NCBI GenBank assembly: GCA_965247535.1
Contig: OZ252018.1
Span: forward strand, 744,001 to 808,000
Length of the DNA stretch: 64,000 nucleotides
Source of the DNA: JAPPHY01 sp965247535
Lineage (GTDB): Bacteria; Chloroflexota; Dehalococcoidia; Lucifugimonadales; UBA2985
Reading direction: 5' to 3'
Shown: piece by piece, positions 44,185-53,983 of the stretch
Layout of the letters: every line of letters starts with the position of its first letter
Numbering within the stretch: the stretch's first letter is position 1
Program-made: the position numbers and the translations under genes
Notes under the pieces: model-generated
Database searches by the model: none
What the model was told of the DNA's origin: nothing
The model's input: the letters and a program-made list of their open reading frames with translations, nothing else

Positions 44185-44234
44185 CCACCAGTCGGCAAGG
44201 GTAGCGATACCTCGCTACGAATGGGCGAAGTGCT

Positions 44235-46940
44235 ATGCAAGTGAACAAGCAAGAAGAGTTCCAAAATCGCGCCCTGGCCAATCTCCTAGCCGAGCGTGGT
44301 ATCGTGACGGACTTTGAGCAGAGGCGCGGGCGGAAGCGAGTGGACGTTGTTGCAGAGGTGGACGGCTTGCGCATTGTCCTGGAAGCGGAGACAGGCTTCC
44401 ACCGAAAGGCGCAGGCAATCAAGGACGCCGACGCCCGCCTACGCCAAGGGCTGACAACGGCGGTATTCGCGGTCTGCTATCCGGACGGCGTCACAGAGCA
44501 GAATCTGGCCGATGCCGAACTGACGTGGACCCTTCGACTGAAGCCGGGCGAACCCGCAGGCGAGTGGTCAACCGGCGGCCTGAATCAGCTCGCTCAGGCA
44601 GTCTTACAGGCGCCTAGTTCCCTGAGCGGCGCTGACGTCGCGGCACAGTGGCTCTCAGATGGCCTGGACCAGGTGGTGCAGAGGATGGGTACCCCCGTGC
44701 GGCAGGGTCTGGCGCGGGCATTGGACCTGCCCCCCACCAAATCCCAGGACGGACAGCAGGGAGACGGCTATTCTGTGGCAGCCAAGCGTGGGATGCTGGT
44801 GATTGCCACCGCAATGCTCTTCCACCACCGCGTTCAGCATCACCTTCCGACAGAGCGGCCGGAGGACTACCACGGAGATTGGCCTCCCGCCGGTCCGTCG
44901 GTCTGCGCAGAGCAGGACGCGGTTATCGACGCGTTCCGTGAGGCATGGAGCGGCATTCTTGCCGTGGACTACAAGCCGGTCTTTGAGACGGGACGGACGG
45001 CCTTGGGCGCGTTGTCCATGGACCCGGACACTAGTCAAGCGATAGGGGGCCTTGCAAGGGTAGTGGCCCGTGTCTCGGAGCGCGTTTCCGGCCTGCGCCA
45101 CGACCTTCTCGGCCGCATATTCCACAGGGTCTTGGATACCGCCCGCTACGACGGCTCATTCTATACCTCTACCGCCGCTGCGGTGCTGCTGGCCTCACTG
45201 GCCCTGCGGGAGGAGGACAGCAACTGGTCGGACCCCAACGTCATCGCCAACCTCCGCATTTGCGACCCCGCTTGCGGCACTGGCACTCTGCTAATGGCCG
45301 CTGCCGAACGCATACGCGACCTGCGTATGGCTGCTGGCCCACTTAGAGCCGATGATGATGAGTATCTGGGCCTGCACTTGCTAGAGGACGTGCTCTATGG
45401 ATACGACATGAATCTCAGTGCTACCCACATGGCAGCCAGCACGCTGGGCATGCTATCGCCTACAACCAGATTTGGCCGTATGAATATACACCGTACGCTG
45501 TTGGGCGTGTACGACGGCATACCCTACCTGGGCTCGCTAGAGTTCCTTGCTGGACAAGCGCGGTTGGCTGCATGGCCCTCCGCGACCCAGCAAGTGGAGA
45601 GCGAGGAGGGAATGGCAGAGCTACCGCCGCCGATGGACCTAGTGATAATGAACCCACCATACACCCGAGATAGCCTGCGATATGACCAGTTCAGTGAGGC
45701 TGACGAGTTACTAGTCAAGGAACGCGAAAAGCAGATTTTTGGCGCCACGGCGGCTCATTTGGCAGGCAACAGTGGCTCTTTCCTGATTCTGGCCAATCGT
45801 CTTTGCAGGGCTGACGCCGGCACCATCGCCGTGGTCCTTCCGTTGGCAGGTATTACTGACAGGGCGGGACGGGAAGTGCGAAGGATGTTGGGATCCAGCT
45901 ACTATGTTGACACTATCGTCACCTCTCACGACCCTACTCGAATATTCTTCTCGGAGAATACTGATATTGGTGAGATTCTGGTGGTTTGCCGGCGGTGGAG
46001 CGGTGACAATCCCAAACCAACTACGCGAGTCGTGAACCTCGCAAAGAATCCGTCCACTCCCCTGGAGGCCCTTGACACGGCTGCAAGGATTGAGAACCCG
46101 AATGGGGCAACCTCCCGTGACTTTACGATCCAGAAAGTGGATTCAAGTCGCATTGCGAGTGGGGACTGGTTTGCCGTCAACTTCCTCTCGCCTTTCCTGG
46201 TGGAAGCCTACCGAACCCTCAGCGAAACAAGCTTGGCATCCGTCCAAACTGTGACCCTGAGCGACTTGGCAGAGGTAGGCCCAGAGGGAAGGCGAATTAG
46301 AGACGTGTACACGCGCTCGAGTATGCCAACTGCGTCCGGCCGGCGGGCGCTGTGGAACCACAAGTCCGAAGTCACCCGGTCTATGCGCGCTGAGCCGGAT
46401 GTCAACATTGAGCCTAAGGCTTCAGACCGCGAACACCGACTCGCGGACACCTATTGGGGGCAAAGAAGCAACCTGTTGCTACCTCACCGGCTGAGGCTAA
46501 ACTTATGCCGAGTGGCTGCAGTTACGCTACCAGAATATGTTGTTGGCTCAAGCTGGACCCCTTGCCGTCTAAATGATTCTCATCTGGCTAGAGCACTCTG
46601 CATTTATCTGAACTCAACACTAGGTCTGCTCACCATTTTGGGAACCCGGGATAACCGACTGCCGTCCTATACGTATCTCTCCCTGGACACCCTGCGCTCG
46701 CTGCCTGTTCCAGACTTCTCCGCTCTGGGCACCGAGCAAATCGATTTGCTCAACGGCTGGTTTGACTGGCTGGCCAACGATACGCTTCTGCCTTTCCCAC
46801 GCTTGCAGGAAGACCCGGTGCGCCGCCAGATTGATGAGGCGGTATGCCAGGCCCTCGGCCTTGACCCGGAGTGGGTGGCCGCGGTCCGGCGTGACCTGGC
46901 GCGGGAGCCGTCTGTGACGGATCGCCCGTACGGAGAGTGA
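44235..46940 (+). CDS. Large DNA methylase with N-terminal nuclease-like region (type IIG-like)
   Basis: 901 residues. The N-terminal 100 residues contain KRVDVVAEVDGLRIVLEAET, laid out like a PD-(D/E)xK nuclease core (an Asp, then strand, then ExE where ExK is usual). The central part is a gamma-class N6-adenine methylase: motif I ICDPACGTGTLLMAA and motif IV MNPPYTRD. The C-terminal 300 residues (for example YTYLSLDTLRSLPVPDF) look like a target-recognition region. This order fits single-chain restriction-modification enzymes or phage-defence methylases. No separate hsdR or hsdS gene is beside it. The ATG at 44235 was used. Whether the nuclease part is active is uncertain because the lysine is replaced. 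Confidence 0.8.
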   Translation: MQVNKQEEFQNRALANLLAERGIVTDFEQRRGRKRVDVVAEVDGLRIVLEAETGFHRKAQAIKDADARLRQGLTTAVFAVCYPDGVTEQNLADAELTWTLRLKPGEPAGEWSTGGLNQLAQAVLQAPSSLSGADVAAQWLSDGLDQVVQRMGTPVRQGLARALDLPPTKSQDGQQGDGYSVAAKRGMLVIATAMLFHHRVQHHLPTERPEDYHGDWPPAGPSVCAEQDAVIDAFREAWSGILAVDYKPVFETGRTALGALSMDPDTSQAIGGLARVVARVSERVSGLRHDLLGRIFHRVLDTARYDGSFYTSTAAAVLLASLALREEDSNWSDPNVIANLRICDPACGTGTLLMAAAERIRDLRMAAGPLRADDDEYLGLHLLEDVLYGYDMNLSATHMAASTLGMLSPTTRFGRMNIHRTLLGVYDGIPYLGSLEFLAGQARLAAWPSATQQVESEEGMAELPPPMDLVIMNPPYTRDSLRYDQFSEADELLVKEREKQIFGATAAHLAGNSGSFLILANRLCRADAGTIAVVLPLAGITDRAGREVRRMLGSSYYVDTIVTSHDPTRIFFSENTDIGEILVVCRRWSGDNPKPTTRVVNLAKNPSTPLEALDTAARIENPNGATSRDFTIQKVDSSRIASGDWFAVNFLSPFLVEAYRTLSETSLASVQTVTLSDLAEVGPEGRRIRDVYTRSSMPTASGRRALWNHKSEVTRSMRAEPDVNIEPKASDREHRLADTYWGQRSNLLLPHRLRLNLCRVAAVTLPEYVVGSSWTPCRLNDSHLARALCIYLNSTLGLLTILGTRDNRLPSYTYLSLDTLRSLPVPDFSALGTEQIDLLNGWFDWLANDTLLPFPRLQEDPVRRQIDEAVCQALGLDPEWVAAVRRDLAREPSVTDRPYGE

Positions 46941-46986
46941 GGCTCGGCTCAATGTCCGGCGCGCCTCACGAAGAGGGAGCCGAACG

Positions 46987-47637
46987 TCAGCCCGACTGCA
47001 TCGCGGCGATGAGCTGTCGCGCAGCGGCCTCCGGGTCCGGCGCGCCCACGACTGCGGAGATCACGCAGGCGGCGTCAGCGCCCGCGCGAACCACCTGCGA
47101 CACGTTGGCCAGGTTGATGCCGCCTATGGCTACCAATGGAACACTCGAAGTTGCCTTTACCGCAGACAGCGTGCTCAGCCCGGCGGGCCGTGTGCGCTCC
47201 TTCGTGTCCGTGGGGAACATGGCGCCAACCGCCAGGTAGTCCACGCCCAGGCTCTCCGACTCGGCAGCCTCCTCCACCAGCGCGTTGGACGTGCCGATGA
47301 TCTGGTATGGCTTGAGGATGGCCCTGGCCTCCGCGACGGGCAAGTCGTGCTGGCCGAGGTGGAGGCCGTGGGCGTCGCAGGCGACGGCCAGGTCGGCGTG
47401 ATCGTTCATGATGAAGACGGCGTCATGACGGTCGCACAGGTCGCGGATGCGGCGAGCCACGGGCAGAACGTCGCCTTTGTCGTGCAGCTTGTCTCGAAGC
47501 TGAATGACGCGAGCGCCGCCCCGGAGAACCGCCTCTGTGAGGTCGACGAGTTCCCGGTCACGGGCCGCCTGGGCGTCTACAATGACGTACAGCCCGCTTA
47601 CCTTGCGGGCCGTCTCATCTCTCGCGGAGCGCTCCAT
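46987..47637 (-). CDS. thiE: Thiamine-phosphate synthase
   Basis: Joins the pyrimidine and thiazole halves to make thiamine phosphate. The TIM-barrel family segments are visible: GARVIQLRDK, FIMNDHADLAVACDAHGLHLGQHDLP, and VAIGGINLANV. 216 residues; ATG at 47637. It is 24 nt behind the FmdB-like gene, so the two may be cotranscribed. ThiL, the next enzyme, is encoded at 14.7-15.7 kb. Confidence 0.94.
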   Translation of the reverse strand: MERSARDETARKVSGLYVIVDAQAARDRELVDLTEAVLRGGARVIQLRDKLHDKGDVLPVARRIRDLCDRHDAVFIMNDHADLAVACDAHGLHLGQHDLPVAEARAILKPYQIIGTSNALVEEAAESESLGVDYLAVGAMFPTDTKERTRPAGLSTLSAVKATSSVPLVAIGGINLANVSQVVRAGADAACVISAVVGAPDPEAAARQLIAAMQSG

Positions 47638-47661
47638 AAGTTTCGACCCCAGGCTGGGCGT

Positions 47662-48021
47662 CTACATGCCCACGTCGAAGTCTTCGACCTCGGTGTTGTC
47701 GACCATCTCGCCGGCGTCCATGCGTGCCAGCATCTCCTCGCCCATCTGGCCAATTGGCTGCCCGGTCTCGTCCTTCATGCGCCTGAGCATGTCGGCCACG
47801 CTGCGCGGGTCGTCCTCGTTGAAGTCGGTCATGGTATCCCACTGCGGCATACCGCCCATGAAGTCGTTTGGGCTCTTGATGACGCTCACCTGCGACACGA
47901 TGCGGGTCCCGCCGGCGACGCCGCAGTGAGAGCAGACCGGCTCCTTGATCTCGGAGAAGCTGCGATTGAGCATGGAAAACCTGCGTTGGCAGCTGTCGCA
48001 GCGGTACTCGTAAATGGGCAT
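47662..48021 (-). CDS. FmdB family zinc-ribbon protein
   Basis: 119 residues. The N-terminal MPIYEYRCDSCQRRF and the second CSHC form the CxxC...CxxC zinc ribbon of the FmdB/putative regulatory family. The rest is acidic and unstructured-looking. Function is unknown; the name comes from a formamidase regulator. It sits between rnhB-yraN and thiE on the same strand. Confidence 0.85.
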   Translation of the reverse strand: MPIYEYRCDSCQRRFSMLNRSFSEIKEPVCSHCGVAGGTRIVSQVSVIKSPNDFMGGMPQWDTMTDFNEDDPRSVADMLRRMKDETGQPIGQMGEEMLARMDAGEMVDNTEVEDFDVGM

Positions 48022-48084
48022 GCGCTTACTCCCTGGCCAAGCTTGATTCTAGCACATGGTGCGGCCGCGGTAAACTACAGGCGC

Positions 48085-49116
48085 CTACACGCCCGTGACG
48101 GCATTCTCCGTCCGCTCGATTCTGGCGATGCGCCCCCGCGAGTCCACGTCCACAGCCACCAGGTCAATGCGCCAGTGCGGTGGCAGGCTCTCCCTGGACT
48201 GGAGGTAGGTCTGGGCGGCCGCGATGAGTCTGCGGGCCTTCCCCGCGGTGATCGACTCCTCCGGCGAACCGAACTCTCGGCCGCTCCGCGAGCGCACCTC
48301 CACGAAGACGACCGCATCGCTGTCCCGCGCCACAATGTCGATCTCGCCGTGCGGGCAGCGAAAGTTGGTGTCCAGCACGGTGAATCCCGTGCGCTCCAGG
48401 TAGCCGCGGGCCGCTCGCTCTCCCAGCGCGCCGAGCCGAATCCTACTGCTGCCGGCCGTGCTGCGTCCGTCGGAGGACGTTGCATCCGCCATAGCCTCAT
48501 GGACTGGCGCAAAGCTGCGCCGGTGAATTGGGCAGGGCCCCAGGCGTCGCAGCTGCTCAAGGTGAGCGGGCGTGGGATAGCCCTTGTTGGAGTCGAAGCC
48601 GTAGCCCGGGTACCTTGCGTGCTCCTCGAGCATCATCGCGTCCCGTGTGACCTTGGCGACTATGGAGGCGGCGGCGATCGACAGGCAGCGTTGGTCTCCG
48701 CGAACCAGCGCCCTGGAGGGCAGTCCACCCTGGTCCACGGGCAGCCCATCGACGAGCACGAAATCCGGCCGTGACGGAAGTCCGCCCACGGCCATAAGCA
48801 TGGCCTCGCGGGTAGCGGCAGCAATCCCTAGCCGGTCGACATCCTCGTTCGAGACCACGCCGGCGGCCCAGCCGGCTGGTGACTCACGTATGCACTCGTA
48901 TAGCGCGGAGCGCACGCGGGGGCTCAGCTGTTTGCTGTCTCGGAGGTGGGCCAGCCAGGGCTCTCGTAGGTTGGGCGGGATGACGACTGCGCCTGCCACT
49001 ACGGGGCCGGCGAGAGGCCCGCGTCCGGCCTCGTCCACGCCTGCCACGACGCGATAGCCCAGGCGATGGAGGGCGGTCTCCTCATCGAAGGTTGGAGGTG
49101 GTGAGGATGTCCTCAT
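48085..49116 (-). CDS. rnhB: Ribonuclease HII fused to YraN/UPF0102 nuclease-like domain
   Basis: 343 residues. Residues 1 to about 210 are RNase HII, which removes ribonucleotides from DNA: the catalytic GVDEAGRGPLAGPV, then DSKQLSP and the late ASIVAKVTRD. Residues from about 225 are a YraN/UPF0102 domain (LGERAARGYLERTGF, then HGEIDIVARD and FVEVRSRSG, a PD-(D/E)xK-like core). The two genes are separate neighbours in many bacteria; here one frame joins them through a Ser/Gly linker. ATG at 49116 with AAGGG upstream. Confidence 0.93.
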   Translation of the reverse strand: MRTSSPPPTFDEETALHRLGYRVVAGVDEAGRGPLAGPVVAGAVVIPPNLREPWLAHLRDSKQLSPRVRSALYECIRESPAGWAAGVVSNEDVDRLGIAAATREAMLMAVGGLPSRPDFVLVDGLPVDQGGLPSRALVRGDQRCLSIAAASIVAKVTRDAMMLEEHARYPGYGFDSNKGYPTPAHLEQLRRLGPCPIHRRSFAPVHEAMADATSSDGRSTAGSSRIRLGALGERAARGYLERTGFTVLDTNFRCPHGEIDIVARDSDAVVFVEVRSRSGREFGSPEESITAGKARRLIAAAQTYLQSRESLPPHWRIDLVAVDVDSRGRIARIERTENAVTGV

Positions 49117-49156
49117 GTCCCTTCAGCGGAGAGACGAGACGGAGGAGGTGTGTTGA

Positions 49157-49978
49157 CTAGCCTGTGCCATCGCCGGCGGCCGGGTTGTCATCCCCGCGGA
49201 CGGCCCTCACTACCACGCAGCTCCACTTGAAGCTGATGGCGCCGGCATCGTCCCTGCGGATGTCGAATGCCTCGACCGCTCCTGGCGGAGCGTTCAGAAA
49301 GTCGCGGCGCAGGCTCTCCACCTCGTCCGAGGGCGTGCCGGACCGGCGCACCCAGTCGTCGAAGTCGTGAGGCACGTCTGTCAGCGTGGAGTCCGTGGGG
49401 TGCAGGCCGTTCTCCTCCAACACCTGCAGCCATCCGGACGGGGACAGGTTGCTAACGTGGCTGGGATCGCGGCGCTCCTCCACGTCGTTCATCCAGACGG
49501 AGGTTGGAGCATCCTCCGGCGAGCAAGTATCCGCGAGGATGAGGATGGCGCCCGGAGCGAGCACGCGGCGCCACTCAGTGATCGCTTTCCTCAAGTCCAT
49601 AAAGTGATGGGGTGCGATCCGGCAGGTGAGCAGGTCGAGCGAGGCGTCCGCGAACGGCAGGTCCTCTGCGGCCGCGAGCGCATAGCCCACGTTCGTGACT
49701 CCGCGCTCTGAGGCCAGCTTGCGGGTCTCCGCGATCATTTCGGGAGTGAGGTCCGAGGCGACCACCGAGTCTGCGAAGGGTGCAATGGTGAAGGCCGTGA
49801 AGCCGGTGCCGGTGGCCACGTCTACGGCGCGAGCGTAGCGCGCCGAGGATGCCCAGTCACGCACAACCTGCAGGCTCTCGCCTGAACTGTGGCCGGCGCT
49901 GCGGGTGTAGTGCTGGGCCTGCCTGCCGAACTGCTCCTGCGCTCCCGTGCGCCTGGGCGTGTTGTCCTGCGTAGCCAT
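49157..49978 (-). CDS. Class I SAM-dependent methyltransferase
   Basis: 273 residues. The SAM-binding motif AVDVATGTGFTAFTIAPF is near residue 50, with motif II/III pieces VVASDLTPEM and AEDLPFADASLDLLTCR. It is UbiE/Coq5-like in outline but the substrate is not evident. The ATG at 49978 follows a gap of 100 nt from mnmA on the same strand. Confidence 0.82.
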   Translation of the reverse strand: MATQDNTPRRTGAQEQFGRQAQHYTRSAGHSSGESLQVVRDWASSARYARAVDVATGTGFTAFTIAPFADSVVASDLTPEMIAETRKLASERGVTNVGYALAAAEDLPFADASLDLLTCRIAPHHFMDLRKAITEWRRVLAPGAILILADTCSPEDAPTSVWMNDVEERRDPSHVSNLSPSGWLQVLEENGLHPTDSTLTDVPHDFDDWVRRSGTPSDEVESLRRDFLNAPPGAVEAFDIRRDDAGAISFKWSCVVVRAVRGDDNPAAGDGTG

Positions 49979-50079
49979 GGCGGTATGTTAGCCCAAAGCT
50001 GCGCAGCTTGCAAGCTGCGGTAGTTGGAGGGCCAGGTAGGTGAGGCAGAGCGAATGGCAGGGCGGCTCGGCCGTCTGAC

Positions 50080-51153
50080 TCAATCGCCCTCGATGTAGCC
50101 GCCGCCCAGGACCTCGTCGCCCTGGTAGAAGACCACGGCCTGCCCGGGAGTGATCGCACGCTGCGGCTCACGGAAGCTGAGCTCGGCCCACTCTCCATTG
50201 GGGGTCAACGTGGCCGCCGACGCCTCCGACTTGTAGCGTATCTTCGCCTCCACCTCGGTGGGTCCGTCGGGTGCCGCGCCGGACAGGTAGTTCACGCCGC
50301 CGGCCCGCAGGGTGCTCCGCAGCAGGCCCTCCGCGGGGCCAACTACGACGCGATTCTCGGCTGTGTCCAACGACAGGACGTAGAGCGGCTCCCTGGAGTG
50401 CACGCCCAGCCCGCGGCGCTGTCCGACCGTGAACCGCTCGATGCCCTGGTGCGTGCCGACAAGATTCCCGTCGGTGTCAACGATCTCGCCGGGCGTCGGG
50501 GCAACCCTCTCGGCCAGGAATGCTCGGTAGTCGTTATCGGGAATGAAGCAGATCTCCTGGCTGTCCGGCTTGTCGGCCACGGGCAGGCCGGCGTGGCGCG
50601 CAATGTCCCTGATTTCAGACTTGTCGTAGCCTCCTACGGGGAGGAGCAGGTGGCGCATCTGGTCAGGCCGCAGGCCAAAGAGCACGTAGGACTGGTCCTT
50701 CAGCGGGTCCATGCCCCTGAGCAGTCTGGGGCGGCCGCCTGTGGCATCCAGCCGGGCATAGTGCCCGGTTGCCACGTATTCCACGCCCAGGGCGTTCGCA
50801 CGCTTCATCAGGAAGTCGAACTTGATCTTGTCGTTGCAGGCCAGGCATGGGTGGGGAGTGCGTCCGCGCCTGTACTCGCTGATGAAGTAGTCGATGACGT
50901 GGGCGCGGAACTCGTCCTGAAAGCTCATGACGTAGTGGGGGGCGCCGATGATCTGGCAGACGCGGCGCGCATCCTCCACGTCATCTATGGTGCAGCAGCC
51001 GCGCGAGCGTCCGAGGATGTCCGTCCGGTCGTCGCTCCACAGCTTCATGGTCACGCCGACCATGTCGTAACCCTGCGACTTCAGCAGGCATGCGGCCACG
51101 GAGGAGTCGACTCCTCCGCTCATTGCCACCATTACCTTGCCCTTGCTGATCAC
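50080..51153 (-). CDS. mnmA: tRNA-specific 2-thiouridylase
   Basis: Thiolates U34 of tRNAs for Lys, Glu and Gln. The P-loop-like VAMSGGVDSSVAA near the N terminus, the HPCLACNDKIKF cysteine pair region, and the QEICFIPDN second catalytic Cys are all seen. 357 residues. The GTG start at 51153 has AGGAGG 7 nt upstream. A TATACT box at 51221-51226 (minus strand) may be its -10. Confidence 0.96.
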   Translation of the reverse strand: MISKGKVMVAMSGGVDSSVAACLLKSQGYDMVGVTMKLWSDDRTDILGRSRGCCTIDDVEDARRVCQIIGAPHYVMSFQDEFRAHVIDYFISEYRRGRTPHPCLACNDKIKFDFLMKRANALGVEYVATGHYARLDATGGRPRLLRGMDPLKDQSYVLFGLRPDQMRHLLLPVGGYDKSEIRDIARHAGLPVADKPDSQEICFIPDNDYRAFLAERVAPTPGEIVDTDGNLVGTHQGIERFTVGQRRGLGVHSREPLYVLSLDTAENRVVVGPAEGLLRSTLRAGGVNYLSGAAPDGPTEVEAKIRYKSEASAATLTPNGEWAELSFREPQRAITPGQAVVFYQGDEVLGGGYIEGD

Positions 51154-51317
51154 TTCGAGTCCTCCTGTGAGACTTACGGCATCGCGCTCATTGCGCGGTG
51201 ACTGCCACCCTTACCACGACAGTATACCCTGCCGAGGCGGCATGGGTGAAGTGGGGGAAGCCTGGGTGCGCTCTCAGCTCAGGCCCCCCTGGATGGCGGG
51301 TAAGTTGCTGTCAAAGC

Positions 51318-51350
51318 AGCAGCCGGCAGGTGGTAAACCTGCCGGCTGCT
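51318..51350 (-). terminator. Terminator hairpin behind the DUF11 gene
   Basis: A perfect 14-bp stem (AGCAGCCGGCAGGT and its complement) with a 5-nt loop lies 27 nt after the stop of the minus-strand DUF11 gene. On that strand it is followed by only three Ts. Position and stem strength support termination. Confidence 0.65.
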
Positions 51351-51377
51351 TGATGGTCCCTTTGGCGGTGGCAGTTT

Positions 51378-53927
51378 CTACTGCTCGATCACCGTGGTAC
51401 CTTCGTCCGTGCTGACGTCCTCCGAGAACTCTTCGTATGACAGGGTAGCGGTGGTGACCGTGTCCTGCCGTCTTTGATTCTCGGGCAGATCGTTGGCCGT
51501 CACCGTAATGGTGAAGGTGAAACTATCGCCCGTGGCCAGAGCCTCGCCGTGCTCGTAGGTTACGGTCCCGTTCTCTGTGTCTATCACTGCCCGCACCTCG
51601 TCCGACGTGGAGACAATGGTGAACTCAGTCTCAATCGGCACTACCACACGTACTGAGGTCATCGGCGACCTACCCTGGTTGCTCACGCTCACCGTGAACT
51701 CCACCTGCTCACCCTCCCTGACCGGGTCAAGTGAGTCGGTGATGTCGACGGTGGCGCCAGGCGCAGCCAGGACACTAACATCCAGCACGGACTGGCTGCT
51801 CACGCCCTCGGCGGCGCTGGCGTTGGCGGTGTTCGTCATCGTGCCCACCTCGTCGCCTTGCAGCGTCATTGTGACCGACATCGCTTCGCCTACTGCCAGG
51901 TCTCCGATCTCCCACGCTACGGAGCCGCCCTCTTCTGGGACCGTTCCCTCCGGGCTGGACGTGACGTAGGACATGCCGGCGTCAAAGTTGTCGCTGATGG
52001 TCACGCCTGTCAGCGGCACCTCACCGGAGTTGGTCGCGGTCAGCGTGTAGGTCACCTGGTTTCCTACGAACATCGCTGTACGTCCCGTCTTCTCTACGGT
52101 TATGGCGGGCACCAGGATGGTAGTCGTCACCTGGAACTGAGGCGCGGTGGCAACCCTGTCGGCGTTGGCGGACGCCGTGTTCACCTTGGCGCCTGCCGTT
52201 GTGCCCATGACCCTCAGGCTGAGGGTGGACGAGTCGCCAGGATTCAGGTCGCCGACGCTCCAGGTCACCGTGCTGTCCTCCTCGGAGAACGTTCCGGTCG
52301 GGTCGCTGCTCATGTGCGCCAAGCCCTCAGGCAGGGTGTCAGTTACGATCGTGTTAGCGGCGACACCATTGCCGTCATTGGTCACCGTTATGGTGTAGGC
52401 GAAGCTCTCGTTCAGCAGCGCCGTTATCGGTCCTGCCTTGGTTATTGCCAGTATCGGCTGGACGACCGTGGTCGTGGCTTCGGCGCTGGCCGAAGCGCCC
52501 TCGGTGGAGGACACCGCGGCCCCGTTGGTCCAGTCGCCGGGCTGGCTGGCCCGCAGGACTACCGAGACTGACGTTGTCTCGAACGGGTTCTGCGTACCCA
52601 GTTGAATCGACAGCTGGTCACCGGTCAGGGTGCCCTCCGGGTCGGATGAGACGAAGCTCAAGCCTGCCGGTATGGTGTCCACCAACTGGACGCCCGTGCT
52701 TGCACCGGTACCCGTACCGGTCACCTCGATGGTGTAGGTGACGTCGCTATTGATGTCAACCTGGGCCGGTCCGGTCTTGGTGACTTCCAGACCGCCTCTC
52801 ATGACTTCCGTTGCGGTGGAGTCGTCGTCGCTTAGGCCCTCGGAAGACTCAGCGTGGTACGTAATGATCTGTTCGCCAATGCGCACGCCCTGAGCCGTCA
52901 GTTCCACAGACCTGGTGCCATCGATTGCGATGGTGCCCAGATCCCAGGTTACGACGGATTCGCTCTCGGCGCCCTCCAGTGTGGAGGACACGTAGGTCAG
53001 GCCCGCGGGCAGCATGGCGGTGAGCTCGGTGTTCGTTGCGTCGAAGTTACCGGTATTGGTCACCGAGATGGTGTACATTGCGTTGGCCAGCAGGCCTATC
53101 TGGGCGGAGCCGGCGGCCTCAACATCCAGAATTGCTTGCTTCCACTGCTTCCGCATGGTGTGCGAGAACATGGTCTTGCCGTCCGGCGTCAGCACTTCAA
53201 TGAATACGCTGTTGCCGCCGATGACGGTGTCTACCTGCTCGAGAGTGACGGAAGCCTGTCCGGAGGCGTCCGTTGTGGCGGTGATGACGTTGCTGTCTTC
53301 CGCTGCGTTGGTGAAGCTGGCATTCGGCTCGTCATCGACAATGGTCCAGCGGACGGACGTTCCCTGAACTGGGCCGCCGTCCGAAACATTGACTATCGTT
53401 ACGGTCATGGGGTGAGGCGTTCCGAAGCGGTTCTCTGCGTCGCCCGGGAACTCAGGGCACCCGTCCACCCAGTGCACCACTCCAAAGACCTTGTGGGTGC
53501 CACTGTTCTGGATGCCGGGTGCGAAGGTGGTTACGTCGGTGTCGCCCGGGCGAGTTGCGACGAGCGTCGCGGAGGCCCGCCCGTCAGAGTTGGTATTCAC
53601 GATTGCGAAGGTGTTCGTCATCTTTGTCGGGCTGGTGTTGCCCGCAACCTCGACGATGTCACCCACCGCATCCGGGAAGCGGTTGAGGAAGAACTCGATG
53701 CGTCCGTTGGACGCCGCACTGGCGCCGGCCATCAGTTGAGCATTGAGTTCGTGTTGGTTGAAGATGCAGTTCCACGACTCCTCGGGATTCAGCGACACCA
53801 TCGTAGGTATGCTGGCTTGGGGACTTGTGGAGCTTTGAGGGTTGGCGGCAGTTGCGTTGCCAATTAGCCCAACCACTAGGAGAAGTAGCCCCATCGCCGG
53901 CAAGGCCAGTCGCTTCGCATTGAGCAT
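51378..53927 (-). CDS. Secreted surface protein with five DUF11 repeats
   Basis: 849 residues. A signal peptide (about residues 1-28, ending GNATAA) precedes an N-terminal domain of about 250 residues with an Ig-like segment (TATTDASGQASVTLEQV). Five DUF11 modules follow, each with the pattern YTITVTNDGNG, then LPEGL, then a Ser-Ser segment and a W-x-[LVI]-G-[DT]-[LI] strand. These are common in S-layer and cell-wall proteins. No membrane anchor or sortase motif is visible at the C terminus, so attachment is unclear. The ATG at 53927 has GAGGTG upstream. Transcribed alone, from a likely promoter at 53984-54012, and ended by the hairpin at 51318. Confidence 0.85.
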   Translation of the reverse strand: MLNAKRLALPAMGLLLLVVGLIGNATAANPQSSTSPQASIPTMVSLNPEESWNCIFNQHELNAQLMAGASAASNGRIEFFLNRFPDAVGDIVEVAGNTSPTKMTNTFAIVNTNSDGRASATLVATRPGDTDVTTFAPGIQNSGTHKVFGVVHWVDGCPEFPGDAENRFGTPHPMTVTIVNVSDGGPVQGTSVRWTIVDDEPNASFTNAAEDSNVITATTDASGQASVTLEQVDTVIGGNSVFIEVLTPDGKTMFSHTMRKQWKQAILDVEAAGSAQIGLLANAMYTISVTNTGNFDATNTELTAMLPAGLTYVSSTLEGAESESVVTWDLGTIAIDGTRSVELTAQGVRIGEQIITYHAESSEGLSDDDSTATEVMRGGLEVTKTGPAQVDINSDVTYTIEVTGTGTGASTGVQLVDTIPAGLSFVSSDPEGTLTGDQLSIQLGTQNPFETTSVSVVLRASQPGDWTNGAAVSSTEGASASAEATTTVVQPILAITKAGPITALLNESFAYTITVTNDGNGVAANTIVTDTLPEGLAHMSSDPTGTFSEEDSTVTWSVGDLNPGDSSTLSLRVMGTTAGAKVNTASANADRVATAPQFQVTTTILVPAITVEKTGRTAMFVGNQVTYTLTATNSGEVPLTGVTISDNFDAGMSYVTSSPEGTVPEEGGSVAWEIGDLAVGEAMSVTMTLQGDEVGTMTNTANASAAEGVSSQSVLDVSVLAAPGATVDITDSLDPVREGEQVEFTVSVSNQGRSPMTSVRVVVPIETEFTIVSTSDEVRAVIDTENGTVTYEHGEALATGDSFTFTITVTANDLPENQRRQDTVTTATLSYEEFSEDVSTDEGTTVIEQ

Positions 53928-53983
53928 CGAAACACCTCGTTATGAGCCGGGCCGAGGCCGGCACAGACATGATAATCTCGCCG

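Noticed and set aside
46938..47640. TPP riboswitch near thiE or thiL
   Set aside because: No conserved TPP-element pieces were found upstream of either gene.
52854..53867. 337-codon plus-strand frame
   Set aside because: Antisense to the DUF11 gene, which has a signal peptide and five clear modules.
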